DNA of 64,000 nucleotides from Azospirillum thiophilum (GTDB lineage: Bacteria; Pseudomonadota; Alphaproteobacteria; Azospirillales; Azospirillaceae), in contig NZ_CP012401.1 in the NCBI RefSeq assembly GCF_001305595.1, forward strand, positions 372,001-436,000, written 5' to 3'. This document shows, piece after piece, positions 57,011-64,000 of the stretch (within the stretch, counting starts at the first letter, position 1; each line of letters starts with the position of its first letter). Made by a program: the position numbers and the translations under genes. The notes beneath the pieces were generated by a model, which saw only the letters and a list, made by a program, of their open reading frames with translations, did not search any database and had not been told where the DNA came from.

Positions 57011-58528
57011 ATGCGGACCGCCATGCCCCGCCCCGCCATCGCCGCCAGCCTGTCGGCCAAGCTGCTGATGCTCACCATCCTGTTCGTCCTGCTGGCGGAG
57101 GTGCTGATCTACACCCCCTCCATCGCGCGCTTCCGCATGAGCTACCTGGAGGAGCGGCTGGCCGCCGCCCACATCGCCGCCCTGTCGGTGGAGGCCGCCC
57201 CCGACCTGATGGTGACGAAGGAGCTTCAGGCCAAGCTGCTGGCCTATACCGGCGCCCATGTCATCGACCTGATCCAGCCGGGGGCGCGGGTCTACATGCT
57301 GTCCCGGCCGATGCCGCCGGTGGCCGACGCGGTGTACGACCTGCGCAACACCGGCATGGGCATGCAGATCGTCGATGCCGGCCACGCGCTGTCGCTTGCC
57401 CTGCGCGCGGCCTTCGGCAGCCAACGCGACCGCGTGATCCGGGTGATCGACCGCTCGCCCAACGACCCGGCCCAGCGCGTCGAGGTGACGATGGACGAGC
57501 GGCCGCTGATCGAGGCGATGCTCGATTTCTCCCGCCGGATCCTGGCGGTGTCGATCGCCATCTCGCTGATCGCCGCGGTCCTGGTCTATGTCACGCTGCA
57601 TTGGCTGCTGGTTCGGCCGATGCGGCGGCTGACCGCCGGGGTCGTCGCCTTCCGCCGCGATCCCGACGGCGCCCCGCCGCTGCGGCCCGGCGGCCGTGCC
57701 GACGAGATCGGCGTGGCCGAGCGCGAGTTGGCCGCCATGCAGGGCACAGTCCGCACGGCGCTGCGCCAGCGCGAAAGGCTTGCCGCGCTAGGCACCGCGG
57801 TCGCCAAGATCAACCACGACCTGCGCGGCATCCTGTCCACCGCGTCGCTGCTGTCGGAGCGGCTGAGCGAGAGCGCCGACCCGGAGGTGCGGCGGGTGAC
57901 GCCCCGGCTGGTCGCCTCGCTCGACCGTGCGGTGGAGCTGTGCAGCCAGACCCTGTCCTTCACCCGCGACGGCACGCTGCCGCTGTCCCCCGCCCCCGCC
58001 GACCTGCGCGCCCTGGTGGACGAGGTGGGCGCGGAGGTGCTGGCCACCGTCCGTCCCGACGGCGACCGGGTCGCGGCGGACTGGGTCAACGACATCCCGG
58101 CCGGCATTCGGGCGACGGTGGATGCCGCCCAGCTCGGCCGGGCGCTGGTCAATCTCGGCCGCAACGCCGTGCAGGCGGGCGCCGGCCGGGTGCGGATCGC
58201 GCTGCAGGCCGAACCGGGGACCAGTTCCGCCACCGGATTGGGCACCGGATTGGGCGGCCGGCTGACCCTGACCGTCGCCGACGACGGCCCCGGCCTGGCG
58301 CCGCGGGCGCGCGAGAACCTGTTCCAGCCCTTCGCCGGATCGGCCCGTGCCGGCGGGATCGGCCTCGGCCTCGCCATCGCGCGGGAGGTGGTGCGCGCCC
58401 ATGGCGGCGAACTGCGGCTGGTGGAGAGCGGGGCGGCCGGGACGGTCTTCGCGCTTGACATACCGCAAGGAAAGCCCGGTTCCGGCCATGTAGATGTTGC
58501 AGGGCACAAGTCGTTTGTGTCGCATTGA
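57011..58528 (+). CDS. Orphan membrane sensor histidine kinase
   Basis: The protein (505 residues from 57011) has a helix (LLMLTILFVLLAEVLIYTPS), a periplasmic sensor of about 150 residues, a second helix (ILAVSIAISLIAAVLVYVTL), a HAMP-like linker with RPMRRLTAGVVAFRRDP, the H box TAVAKINHDLRGILSTASLL (His near residue 275) and HATPase motifs LVNLGRNAVQAG (N), VADDGPGL (G1) and GGIGLGLAIAREVVRAHGGE (G2). The KINHDLR H box is of the type in which the residue after His is Asp. No response regulator is adjacent, so the partner is unknown. Confidence 0.92.
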   Translation: MRTAMPRPAIAASLSAKLLMLTILFVLLAEVLIYTPSIARFRMSYLEERLAAAHIAALSVEAAPDLMVTKELQAKLLAYTGAHVIDLIQPGARVYMLSRPMPPVADAVYDLRNTGMGMQIVDAGHALSLALRAAFGSQRDRVIRVIDRSPNDPAQRVEVTMDERPLIEAMLDFSRRILAVSIAISLIAAVLVYVTLHWLLVRPMRRLTAGVVAFRRDPDGAPPLRPGGRADEIGVAERELAAMQGTVRTALRQRERLAALGTAVAKINHDLRGILSTASLLSERLSESADPEVRRVTPRLVASLDRAVELCSQTLSFTRDGTLPLSPAPADLRALVDEVGAEVLATVRPDGDRVAADWVNDIPAGIRATVDAAQLGRALVNLGRNAVQAGAGRVRIALQAEPGTSSATGLGTGLGGRLTLTVADDGPGLAPRARENLFQPFAGSARAGGIGLGLAIAREVVRAHGGELRLVESGAAGTVFALDIPQGKPGSGHVDVAGHKSFVSH

Positions 58529-58647
58529 TTCCGCGGGCGCCGTCCCGCAGAATTCCTTCAACTCGGAAGCGTTCGCGGTGCGCCCGGCGGGGCGGGAGGC
58601 GGGCGCTTCGCCTCTGCCCTCTCCCCGCTCTGAAAGGACTCCGGGAC

Positions 58648-58836
58648 GTGAAAGCCTTCTCCTACTGGATCAACTCCATCCTCGCCGGCATCATGGCTTT
58701 CGTCGGACTGCTCGCCTCCTCGCGCGCGGCGGACGATGCCTTCGCGGTCGGCGGCCTGATCGTCTTTCTCGGTTGCGTGCTCTTCATCTTCTCGGCCATC
58801 GGCCGGCATTTCGACCGTTTGGGCTCGGCCCACTGA
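58648..58836 (+). CDS. Small two-helix membrane protein
   Basis: The 62-codon frame reads MKAFSYWINSILAGIMAFVG then LLASSRAADDAFAVGGLIVF and LGCVLFIFSAIGRHFDRLGS. It has two hydrophobic helices and a charged end. The start is GTG at 58648, preceded by AAGGA nine bases upstream, which supports real translation. The family is not recognised. A 16-bp palindrome (CGGGCGGATCCGCCCG, 58871-58886) shortly downstream may mark the transcript end. Confidence 0.65.
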   Translation: MKAFSYWINSILAGIMAFVGLLASSRAADDAFAVGGLIVFLGCVLFIFSAIGRHFDRLGSAH

Positions 58837-58898
58837 CCATCCCCTGACAGGCGAACGGTAACGCGACGGCCGGGCGGATCCGCCCGGGGCACGGCCCC

Positions 58899-59744
58899 AT
58901 GGAAAGCGGGTGCCGTATGACATGCACAACGACATGCCCATCGACGTGGGATCCCAACGCCCTCGCGATGATTGACGCCTTGCGCCGCCGGCCGGTCATC
59001 GACCTGACGGCGGCACTTCCCCCCTCCCTGACGCCAACCAACATCGTCGATCTCGGCTGTGGTTCCGGACAATTGTCGCGGATGCTGGCGGCGCATTGGC
59101 CGCAGGCCGACGTGCTGGCGGTCGACAATTCACCGGCGATGCTGCGCTGGGCGGCGGAAACGCCGTCGCGCGTGCGCTATCTCCAGGCCGACCTTGCCGG
59201 CTGGCGGCCGCACTGGCCGGCCGATCTGGTGATCTCCGCCGGCGGGCTGCACCGCGTGGCCGACCATGACCGCCTGTTCCCCGAGTTGCTTCAGTCGCTG
59301 GCCGCCGGCGGCGTCCTTGCCATCGCCATGCCCCGGCCGCAGGACCAGCCCGCCCATCGCCTGCTGCTGGAAACCGCGGCCGGCGGCCCCTGGGCCGACC
59401 GGCTGGCCGGGGCCCTGACCGCGATGCCGCGACATGCCGCTCAGGATTATTACGACTGGCTCGCTCCGCAGGCGGCGTCCGTCGAGCTGTGGGAGACCGG
59501 GTATTTCCACGCGGTGGACAGCGATGTTCCCCTGCTGCAATGGCTGCATCAGGCGGCGCTGGCCCCGGTGATGGACCGGCTGTCCGGGCCGGATCTCGAC
59601 GGCTTCCTGACCGCCTACCGCCGCCGGCTGGAGGGTGCCTACCCCCAGCACTCCAGCGGCAGCATGCTGATCCCGACCGGCTGGCTGTTCATCGTGGCCC
59701 AGGCCCGCAACACGGCGGCGATCCGTCAAACCCCGTCGATGTAG
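58899..59744 (+). CDS. SAM-dependent methyltransferase, Tam/BioC-like
   Basis: Class I methyltransferase of the trans-aconitate 2-methyltransferase/BioC type. The 281-residue protein has motif I NIVDLGCGSGQLSRML (near residue 47), AVDNSPAMLRWA (motif II region), YLQADLAGW and a motif III-like ALITSAGGLHRV-type segment (DLVISAGGLHRVADHDRLFP). WDPNALAMIDALR at the start matches the WNP...L opening of Tam-type proteins. The alternative start at 58917 is possible. It converges on, and slightly overlaps (19 bp), the ParA-like gene. The substrate is unknown. Confidence 0.82.
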   Translation: MESGCRMTCTTTCPSTWDPNALAMIDALRRRPVIDLTAALPPSLTPTNIVDLGCGSGQLSRMLAAHWPQADVLAVDNSPAMLRWAAETPSRVRYLQADLAGWRPHWPADLVISAGGLHRVADHDRLFPELLQSLAAGGVLAIAMPRPQDQPAHRLLLETAAGGPWADRLAGALTAMPRHAAQDYYDWLAPQAASVELWETGYFHAVDSDVPLLQWLHQAALAPVMDRLSGPDLDGFLTAYRRRLEGAYPQHSSGSMLIPTGWLFIVAQARNTAAIRQTPSM

Positions 59745-60349
59745 GTCAGCAGCGGCTGCCAGTCGCCGCGGTGCTCGGCGGCGCGCTTGCCCGGCATGTC
59801 GAACAGGCTGAGGCCGGTCGCCGCCGCGTCGGCATAGATCTGGCTGTCGCGCAGGCGGGTCACCACCTGATGCCCGATGCCGCCCAGGAAGACGTCGAGC
59901 CGGTCGGCCGCCTTGGTGCGGGCGCGCATGCGGTTGCCGACCACCGCAACCATGGTCTTCTTCCTGGCGATTCGCTTCAGCTCGTCCAGCTTGGACAGGA
60001 AGCGCTGGGTCGCCTGCTCGTCGAAGGCGCCGGGCAGCACCGGCAGCACGACGACATCGGCCATCTTGACCAGATCCTCGATCTGCTTGGTCTTCAGCGC
60101 GGCGGGGGCGTCGATCACCAGCCGCTTGGTGCCGCGCGGCGTGTCGGTGAAATCCTTCCCCCAGTCCAGCCCGACCAGCACCGGCGCCTTGTCCGGCCGG
60201 CGTTCCAGCCAGCCGAGCGAGGAGCGCTGACGGTCGACGTCGGCCAGCACGGTGGGCAGCCCCGCCGCGGCGGAGGCAGCTGCGAGATGGGTGGCGACGG
60301 TCGTCTTGCCGCAGCCGCCCTTGATGTTGGCGACGAGGATCGTGAGCAT
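59726..60349 (-). CDS. ParA/MinD-superfamily ATPase
   Basis: The 207-residue protein is a compact Walker-type ATPase with the deviant Walker A KGGCGKTTVATHLA (near residue 10), a Walker A' VLADVDRQRSSLGWLERRPD, and Walker B RLVIDAPAAL (near 78). It lacks the N-terminal helix-turn-helix of plasmid ParA. There is no ParB next to it. It starts 12 bases downstream of the CYTH-CHAD gene's stop, so the two are probably co-transcribed. Orphan ParA proteins of this size position cellular cargos; the cargo here is unknown. Confidence 0.88.
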   Translation of the reverse strand: MLTILVANIKGGCGKTTVATHLAAASAAAGLPTVLADVDRQRSSLGWLERRPDKAPVLVGLDWGKDFTDTPRGTKRLVIDAPAALKTKQIEDLVKMADVVVLPVLPGAFDEQATQRFLSKLDELKRIARKKTMVAVVGNRMRARTKAADRLDVFLGGIGHQVVTRLRDSQIYADAAATGLSLFDMPGKRAAEHRGDWQPLLTYIDGV

Positions 60350-60361
60350 GTCTCGCGGACT

Positions 60362-61966
60362 CTACACCGCAGGGTCCGGCTTCGACCAGAAATGCTTGGT
60401 GTCGATGAAATCATGCCACAGGGCGACCAGCGCCGCTTCGGTGTCGGCCACCCCGCGGGCGTGCCAGCCGATCACGATGCCGGCGGCGCGCGGCTCGCCG
60501 GGAGCCGACCGGCTGCCGTCGTCATGCAGCTCGTGCAGCAGCCGTGTCGCCGTCGCCACGTCGTTCAGATGGCCCAGCGCGTCCTGGAAGGCGGCGAGCT
60601 GCTGGATATAGCGGCGCACCGGCTTGTCGTCATACAGGCTGCGGAAGAACTCGACCGCATAGCGCAGCTTCTTCAGCGCGATGCGCAACTGGTGGCGCTG
60701 GGCCACCGGCAGATGGGCGAAGCCGTGCCCGGCCCGCTTGGCCTTCCTGTGGCGCTTGTTCAACAGATGGTCGGCCAGCCCGATCACCGGCTGGAACAGC
60801 CGCACCGATTCCTCGCTGACCGGCTGGTCGCGCCAGCCGCGCTTCTCCACCCAGCCGCCGACGCCCAGCAGGAAGGCGGTGTAGCGGTCCGAGCGGATCG
60901 CCTCGCGCACGCCCTCATAGGCCCGCAGGCGCTTGGCCTCGGCGGCGGCGGCCAGCGTGTCGAGATCCTCGACCGCCGAGCGGCCATGCCCATCGGCGCG
61001 GTGGAAGGCGTCGCGCACCGGAGCCAGCAGCTCCTCGCCGAACACATCCCAGTCGCGCGCCGGCCCCAGGCTGCCGGCCAGCCATTTGATCTCGCCGACC
61101 AGCCAGAGGTATTGCACGGTCGGGATGAAGGGCCGGAACAGCGCGGTGGCCGAGCGCAGCCGGCGCAGGGCGACGCGCATCTGGTGGACGCCCTCCGGAT
61201 CCTCGCCGGCCAGCGTCACCGCCTCGTTGGCGATCATGTGAGCGAGGCAGGCGCGCACGATGCGGGCGACCGCCCCTTCCACCGTGGTCTCGGGGTCGAG
61301 CAGCAGCTTCTCCGCCTTCACCGCCTTGTCGGCCTCGCCGTTGGCCAGCGCATGGCCGCGCTCCGCCTTGCTGCGCATCTCCAGCCGCAGCGGGGCGGCC
61401 TTGGCGAGATCCTGCGCCAGCTCGTAGAGGGCGGCGGGCGTGCCCTCCTTCAGCTCCAGCTCGACCTCGCACAGCTCGCGCGACCGACCGTCGGGCAGCA
61501 TGATGCTGCCGCGGTCGAAGGCGATCTCGATGCGGGCGGCCCCGTCCCCCTCGCCCAGCGTCACGTCCTGGGTCGTGCGCTCGACGATGGAGGTGAAGAC
61601 CGGCTGCAACTCCGACTCGCCGAGCGGACCCAGCAGGTCGATGGCCGCCTCGTCGGCGATCAGCGTCAGGTCGGGGGTGGCGGAGGTGACCGCGCATTCC
61701 CACTCGCCGCGCCCGATCCCGTCCTCGTCCGGGGCCGACTTGACCGTCTGGACAAAGCCGTCGCCGGTCTTGCGCACCCGCAGCGTCACCTTGCGCGCGG
61801 CGAGCCGGCGGTCCTCGGTGTCGTAATAGGTGCTTTCCAGGGTTCGCGTCGCCGCCGGGCCTGCCGCCCGGTCTGCGATGGCGGGAGCGGCGCGCAGCCT
61901 GTCGAAATCCTCCGGCTGCGCAGCCAGCTTCAATTCCGTCTCGCGGTTGATGTCCGCCTCAGCCAT
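60362..61966 (-). CDS. CYTH and CHAD domain protein (inorganic triphosphatase type)
   Basis: The 534-residue protein has an N-terminal CYTH triphosphate-tunnel domain (about 1-205) with the ExExK signature [26 protein letters not shown] and [11 protein letters not shown]. It also has a C-terminal CHAD domain (about 230-520) with conserved His/Arg helices, such as [40 protein letters not shown] and [24 protein letters not shown] members hydrolyse triphosphates; CHAD domains bind polyphosphate. The start is 61966 (MAEADINR). It precedes a ParA-like ATPase gene. Confidence 0.92.
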   Translation of the reverse strand: MAEADINRETELKLAAQPEDFDRLRAAPAIADRAAGPAATRTLESTYYDTEDRRLAARKVTLRVRKTGDGFVQTVKSAPDEDGIGRGEWECAVTSATPDLTLIADEAAIDLLGPLGESELQPVFTSIVERTTQDVTLGEGDGAARIEIAFDRGSIMLPDGRSRELCEVELELKEGTPAALYELAQDLAKAAPLRLEMRSKAERGHALANGEADKAVKAEKLLLDPETTVEGAVARIVRACLAHMIANEAVTLAGEDPEGVHQMRVALRRLRSATALFRPFIPTVQYLWLVGEIKWLAGSLGPARDWDVFGEELLAPVRDAFHRADGHGRSAVEDLDTLAAAAEAKRLRAYEGVREAIRSDRYTAFLLGVGGWVEKRGWRDQPVSEESVRLFQPVIGLADHLLNKRHRKAKRAGHGFAHLPVAQRHQLRIALKKLRYAVEFFRSLYDDKPVRRYIQQLAAFQDALGHLNDVATATRLLHELHDDGSRSAPGEPRAAGIVIGWHARGVADTEAALVALWHDFIDTKHFWSKPDPAV

Positions 61967-62273
61967 CGCCTGCGCTTCAACCCCCGTTTTGCGGCCCATC
62001 GGCCTACAGTTGGGTGTTTGCACAGGCCATGCACAGGGTCAAGTTACGGAAATGTTGCAGAAGCCTGTGGTTGCGGCGATGTCGGGCGCTGCATCCGCCC
62101 TTCCGTTCAAGGGGTTGCAGGGTCATTATGCCCCATTTCGCCCCACCCCTGGGCCGTTGCAAAGCGGGCAGGGCTGTGATTGGGTTCCGCCGAATAGACT
62201 CTGGGGCCGCATCCATCGCGGGACGGCCATAAATGCGGCCATAAAGACGGCCATACATACGGGAAGTGCGACG
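61967..62273. other. Divergent intergenic region between CYTH-CHAD and pgk
   Basis: The 307-bp gap holds the promoters of both genes. Seen inside are a GGGTTGCAGGGTCATTATGC stretch around 62113, GCCGAATAGACT-type AT-richer sequence near 62190, and the 12-bp triple repeat at 62224-62259. No other gene or terminator was noted. Confidence 0.5.
62224..62259. repeat. Three 12-bp tandem repeats in the pgk leader
   Basis: CGGCCATAAATG, CGGCCATAAAGA and CGGCCATACATA follow one another without gaps, ending 14 bases before the pgk start codon. CGGCCATAAAT also occurs once in the palindrome at 63562-63639 on the other side of pgk. Confidence 0.85.
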
Positions 62274-63467
62274 ATGACCGATTTCAACACGATCGACGAC
62301 CTCGAGGTGAGCGGCAAGACGGTGCTGGTGCGCGCCGACCTGAATGTTCCGATGCAGGACGGCAAGGTGTCCGACACCACCCGCATCGACCGCCTCGCCC
62401 CCACCCTGACGGAGCTGTCGTCCAAGGGCGCCAAGGTCGTGGTCCTGTCGCATTTCGGCCGGCCGAAGAACGGCCCGGACGCCAAGAACTCGCTGCGCAA
62501 CGTGCTGGACGCGCTCAGCGCCGCCGTCGGCCAGAAGGTTGCCTTCGCCGAGGATTGCGTCGGCGACAAGGCGAAGGAGGCCATCGCCAAGGTGCATGAG
62601 GGCGCCATCGTCCTCCTGGAGAACACCCGCTTCCACGCCGAGGAGGAGAAGAACGACCAGGATTTCGCCAGGCAGATGGCCGAGCTGGGCGACCTCTACG
62701 TCAACGACGCCTTCTCCGCCGCGCACCGCGCCCATGCCTCGACCGAGGGCGTCGCCCGCCTGCTGCCGAACGCCGCCGGCCGCCTGATGGAAGCCGAGCT
62801 GAAGGCGCTGACGCTCGCGCTGGAGAAGCCGGAGCGTCCGGTGGCCGCCGTCGTCGGCGGCGCCAAGATCTCGACCAAACTGGAACTGCTCGGCAACATG
62901 GTCCGCAAGGTGGATCTGCTGGTGCTGGGCGGCGGCATGGCCAACACCTTCCTGTTCGCGAAGGGCACCGACGTCGGCGCCTCGCTGTGCGAGAAGGAGA
63001 TGGCCGACCAGGCCCGCGCCATCATGGCGACCGCCGAGGAGTCGAACTGCGAGATCCTGCTGCCGAAGGATTTCGTCGTCGCCAAGGAGTTCAAGGCCGG
63101 CGCCGCCAACCGCGTGGTCGCCTTCGACGCCATCGGCGCGGACGAGATGGCGCTCGACGTCGGCCCGGCAACGGTGGAGTACCTGGGCGTGAAGCTGCAG
63201 GGCGCCAAGACCATCGTGTGGAACGGCCCGCTCGGCGCCTTCGAGATCCAGCCCTTCGACGCCGGCACCAACGCGGTTGCCGGTCTGGTCGCCGCCCGCA
63301 CCGAGGCCGGCGGCCTGCTGTCGGTGGCCGGCGGCGGCGACACCGTGGCGGCGATGGCCCATGCCGGGGTCGAGGACAAGTTCACCTACGTCTCGGCGGC
63401 CGGCGGCGCCTTCCTGGAATGGCTGGAAGGCAAGGAACTGCCGGGCGTCGCGGCGCTGAAGAAGTAA
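62274..63467 (+). CDS. pgk: Phosphoglycerate kinase
   Basis: Glycolytic and gluconeogenic enzyme that interconverts 1,3-bisphosphoglycerate plus ADP with 3-phosphoglycerate plus ATP. The 397-residue protein has [20 protein letters not shown] (near residue 17), [42 protein letters not shown] (near 195) and the C-terminal [10 protein letters not shown] and [10 protein letters not shown]. The start is 62274 with GGAAG upstream. It is followed by a strong terminator. No gap or fba gene is in the window. Confidence 0.97.
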   Translation: MTDFNTIDDLEVSGKTVLVRADLNVPMQDGKVSDTTRIDRLAPTLTELSSKGAKVVVLSHFGRPKNGPDAKNSLRNVLDALSAAVGQKVAFAEDCVGDKAKEAIAKVHEGAIVLLENTRFHAEEEKNDQDFARQMAELGDLYVNDAFSAAHRAHASTEGVARLLPNAAGRLMEAELKALTLALEKPERPVAAVVGGAKISTKLELLGNMVRKVDLLVLGGGMANTFLFAKGTDVGASLCEKEMADQARAIMATAEESNCEILLPKDFVVAKEFKAGAANRVVAFDAIGADEMALDVGPATVEYLGVKLQGAKTIVWNGPLGAFEIQPFDAGTNAVAGLVAARTEAGGLLSVAGGGDTVAAMAHAGVEDKFTYVSAAGGAFLEWLEGKELPGVAALKK

Positions 63468-63492
63468 GCGGCTCCAAGGGACCGCACAGCGA

Positions 63493-63523
63493 AAGGCTCC
63501 GGGCTCATGCCCGGAGCCTTTTT
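63493..63523 (+). terminator. Rho-independent terminator of pgk
   Basis: A perfect 11-bp stem, AAGGCTCCGGG (63493-63503) with CCCGGAGCCTT (63510-63520), has a 6-base loop and is followed by TTT. It starts 26 bases after the stop codon. Confidence 0.88.
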
Positions 63524-63561
63524 CATATCGGAACGGAGAGGCGATGCCAGGCCGTACGCCT

Positions 63562-63639
63562 GCTGAGCCGCTTTATAGGCAATTATATCGCCGGCCATAA
63601 ATTATGGAGCGCGCCATAATTGCCCATAATCCGCTCAGC
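63562..63639. repeat. Nested AT-rich palindrome between pgk and ffs
   Basis: The 78-bp segment is symmetric about base 63601. Paired arms are GCTGAG/CTCAGC (63562 and 63634), GGCAATTAT/ATAATTGCC (63578-63586 and 63616-63624) and CCATAA/TTATGG (63595-63607). Intervening stretches pair poorly. It is much more AT-rich than the surroundings and has no coding role. It lies upstream of ffs, so an operator or a DNA-secondary-structure element is possible. Confidence 0.8.
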
Positions 63640-63723
63640 GGCTGTCACCTGACCGTCACGATATCGAAACCCCCGCGCTCGAATAGGCTTGCATCCCGCC
63701 GCTCGGATCGCCATAACAGCGCC

Positions 63724-63820
63724 GGGAGGCTGGCGTCGGACGAGTCCCTCGCCAACCCGGTCAGGTCCGGAAGGAAGCAGCCGCAACGAGTTACGGCTCG
63801 GGTCGTTCGTCCAGTCTCCC
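63724..63820 (+). ncRNA. ffs: Signal recognition particle RNA (4.5S type)
   Basis: The 97-nt sequence has the universally conserved SRP domain IV core at 63760-63782 (GTCAGGTCCGGAAGGAAGCA and the following GCC), closed by surrounding pairs. The ends GGGAGGCTGG (63724-63733) and CCAGTCTCCC (63811-63820) pair, with one G-U. It is the RNA partner of Ffh encoded at 15715-17100. It lies directly before dnaX, its usual place in alphaproteobacteria. Confidence 0.95.
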
Positions 63821-63932
63821 ACCCTCCTCTCACATTGCCAGAACGAAACAGACGGCGACAGCGCGGCGCCGGGACGCTATCCTGCGGCCCGAACGAACCC
63901 CTTCCCTCCCGTCGTTTCGACAGGCCAGCCGC

Positions 63933-64000
63933 GTGACCGATACCACCGCCGACAGCACCGCCCTTTCCGCCCCCGCCCCGGCTCCCGCCACCGGGCTGGC
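63933..64000 (+). CDS. dnaX: Start of DNA polymerase III subunit gamma/tau (partial)
   Basis: Only the first 22 codons are inside the window. From GTG at 63933 they read MTDTTADSTALSAPAPAPAT then GL and part of the next codon, an open frame to the edge. The content is low-complexity, so the call rests mainly on the conserved order ffs-dnaX and the open frame; the AAA+ part should begin just beyond the window. Confidence is therefore limited. Confidence 0.55.
   Translation, partial: MTDTTADSTALSAPAPAPATGL

Noticed and set aside
59489..62179. 896-residue plus-strand frame spanning the methyltransferase, ParA-like and CYTH-CHAD genes
   Set aside because: Runs through the true methyltransferase coding sequence in another frame and is antisense to two recognised genes.

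Overview
This is a very GC-rich stretch of alphaproteobacterial chromosome. It most resembles Azospirillum or a close Rhodospirillales relative. The grounds are the gene orders ffh-rpsP-rimM-trmD-rplS, rpmH-rnpA-yidD-yidC-engB-argB and pgk...ffs-dnaX, an RNase E with an acidic insertion in its S1 domain and a long Ala/Lys/Arg tail, a phosphatidylcholine synthase, and DUF2336/GGDEF signalling proteins. Genus assignment is inference. No rRNA, tRNA, CRISPR array, prophage or intact insertion sequence was recognised. Most of the window is core genome.

Layout. 0-6 kb: rne, greB and thiC, the last under a TPP riboswitch. 6-17.5 kb: a long leftward run with a CorA-like transporter, argB, a CPA2 antiporter, engB, yidC, yidD, rnpA, rpmH, rplS, trmD, rimM, rpsP and ffh. 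This is mostly translation and membrane-protein-biogenesis machinery. 17.4-23.3 kb: a pentapeptide-repeat protein, a C-terminal J-domain protein, a secreted protein, and a translationally coupled PAS/GAF/GGDEF diguanylate cyclase plus DUF2336 pair. 23.6-27.1 kb: a HAD nucleotidase, dapD, dapE and a membrane protein. 27.3-38.2 kb: cobT, a lytic transglycosylase, an acyl-CoA dehydrogenase, a GFA-fold protein, a hydroxyacid-oxoacid transhydrogenase, a giant DUF2339 membrane protein, a DUF72 protein and phosphatidylcholine synthase. 38.3-42.5 kb: glcDEF glycolate oxidase, followed by the lone rpmJ. 43.5-50.6 kb: an accessory-looking metabolic island with two convergent TctC/Bug binding proteins, an RraA-like aldolase, a D-2-hydroxyacid dehydrogenase, a two-component system and a cytochrome b. 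50.7-64 kb: radC, a YcbK-like endopeptidase, tyrS, an MBL protein, hldE, an orphan histidine kinase, a methyltransferase, a ParA-like ATPase next to a CYTH-CHAD protein, pgk, the SRP RNA gene (ffs) and the start of dnaX.

No clear new defence or mobile system was found. The best second looks are: (i) a GC-rich repeat family with imperfect terminal inverted repeats, two copies intergenic and one apparently inserted in frame inside glcE; (ii) a possible 22-codon leader peptide with tandem Tyr codons ahead of tyrS; (iii) a nested 78-bp AT-rich palindrome between pgk and ffs, plus a 12-bp triple repeat in the pgk leader; (iv) a ParA-like ATPase in an apparent operon with a polyphosphate-type CYTH-CHAD protein; (v) the paired Bug proteins without TctA/TctB partners.
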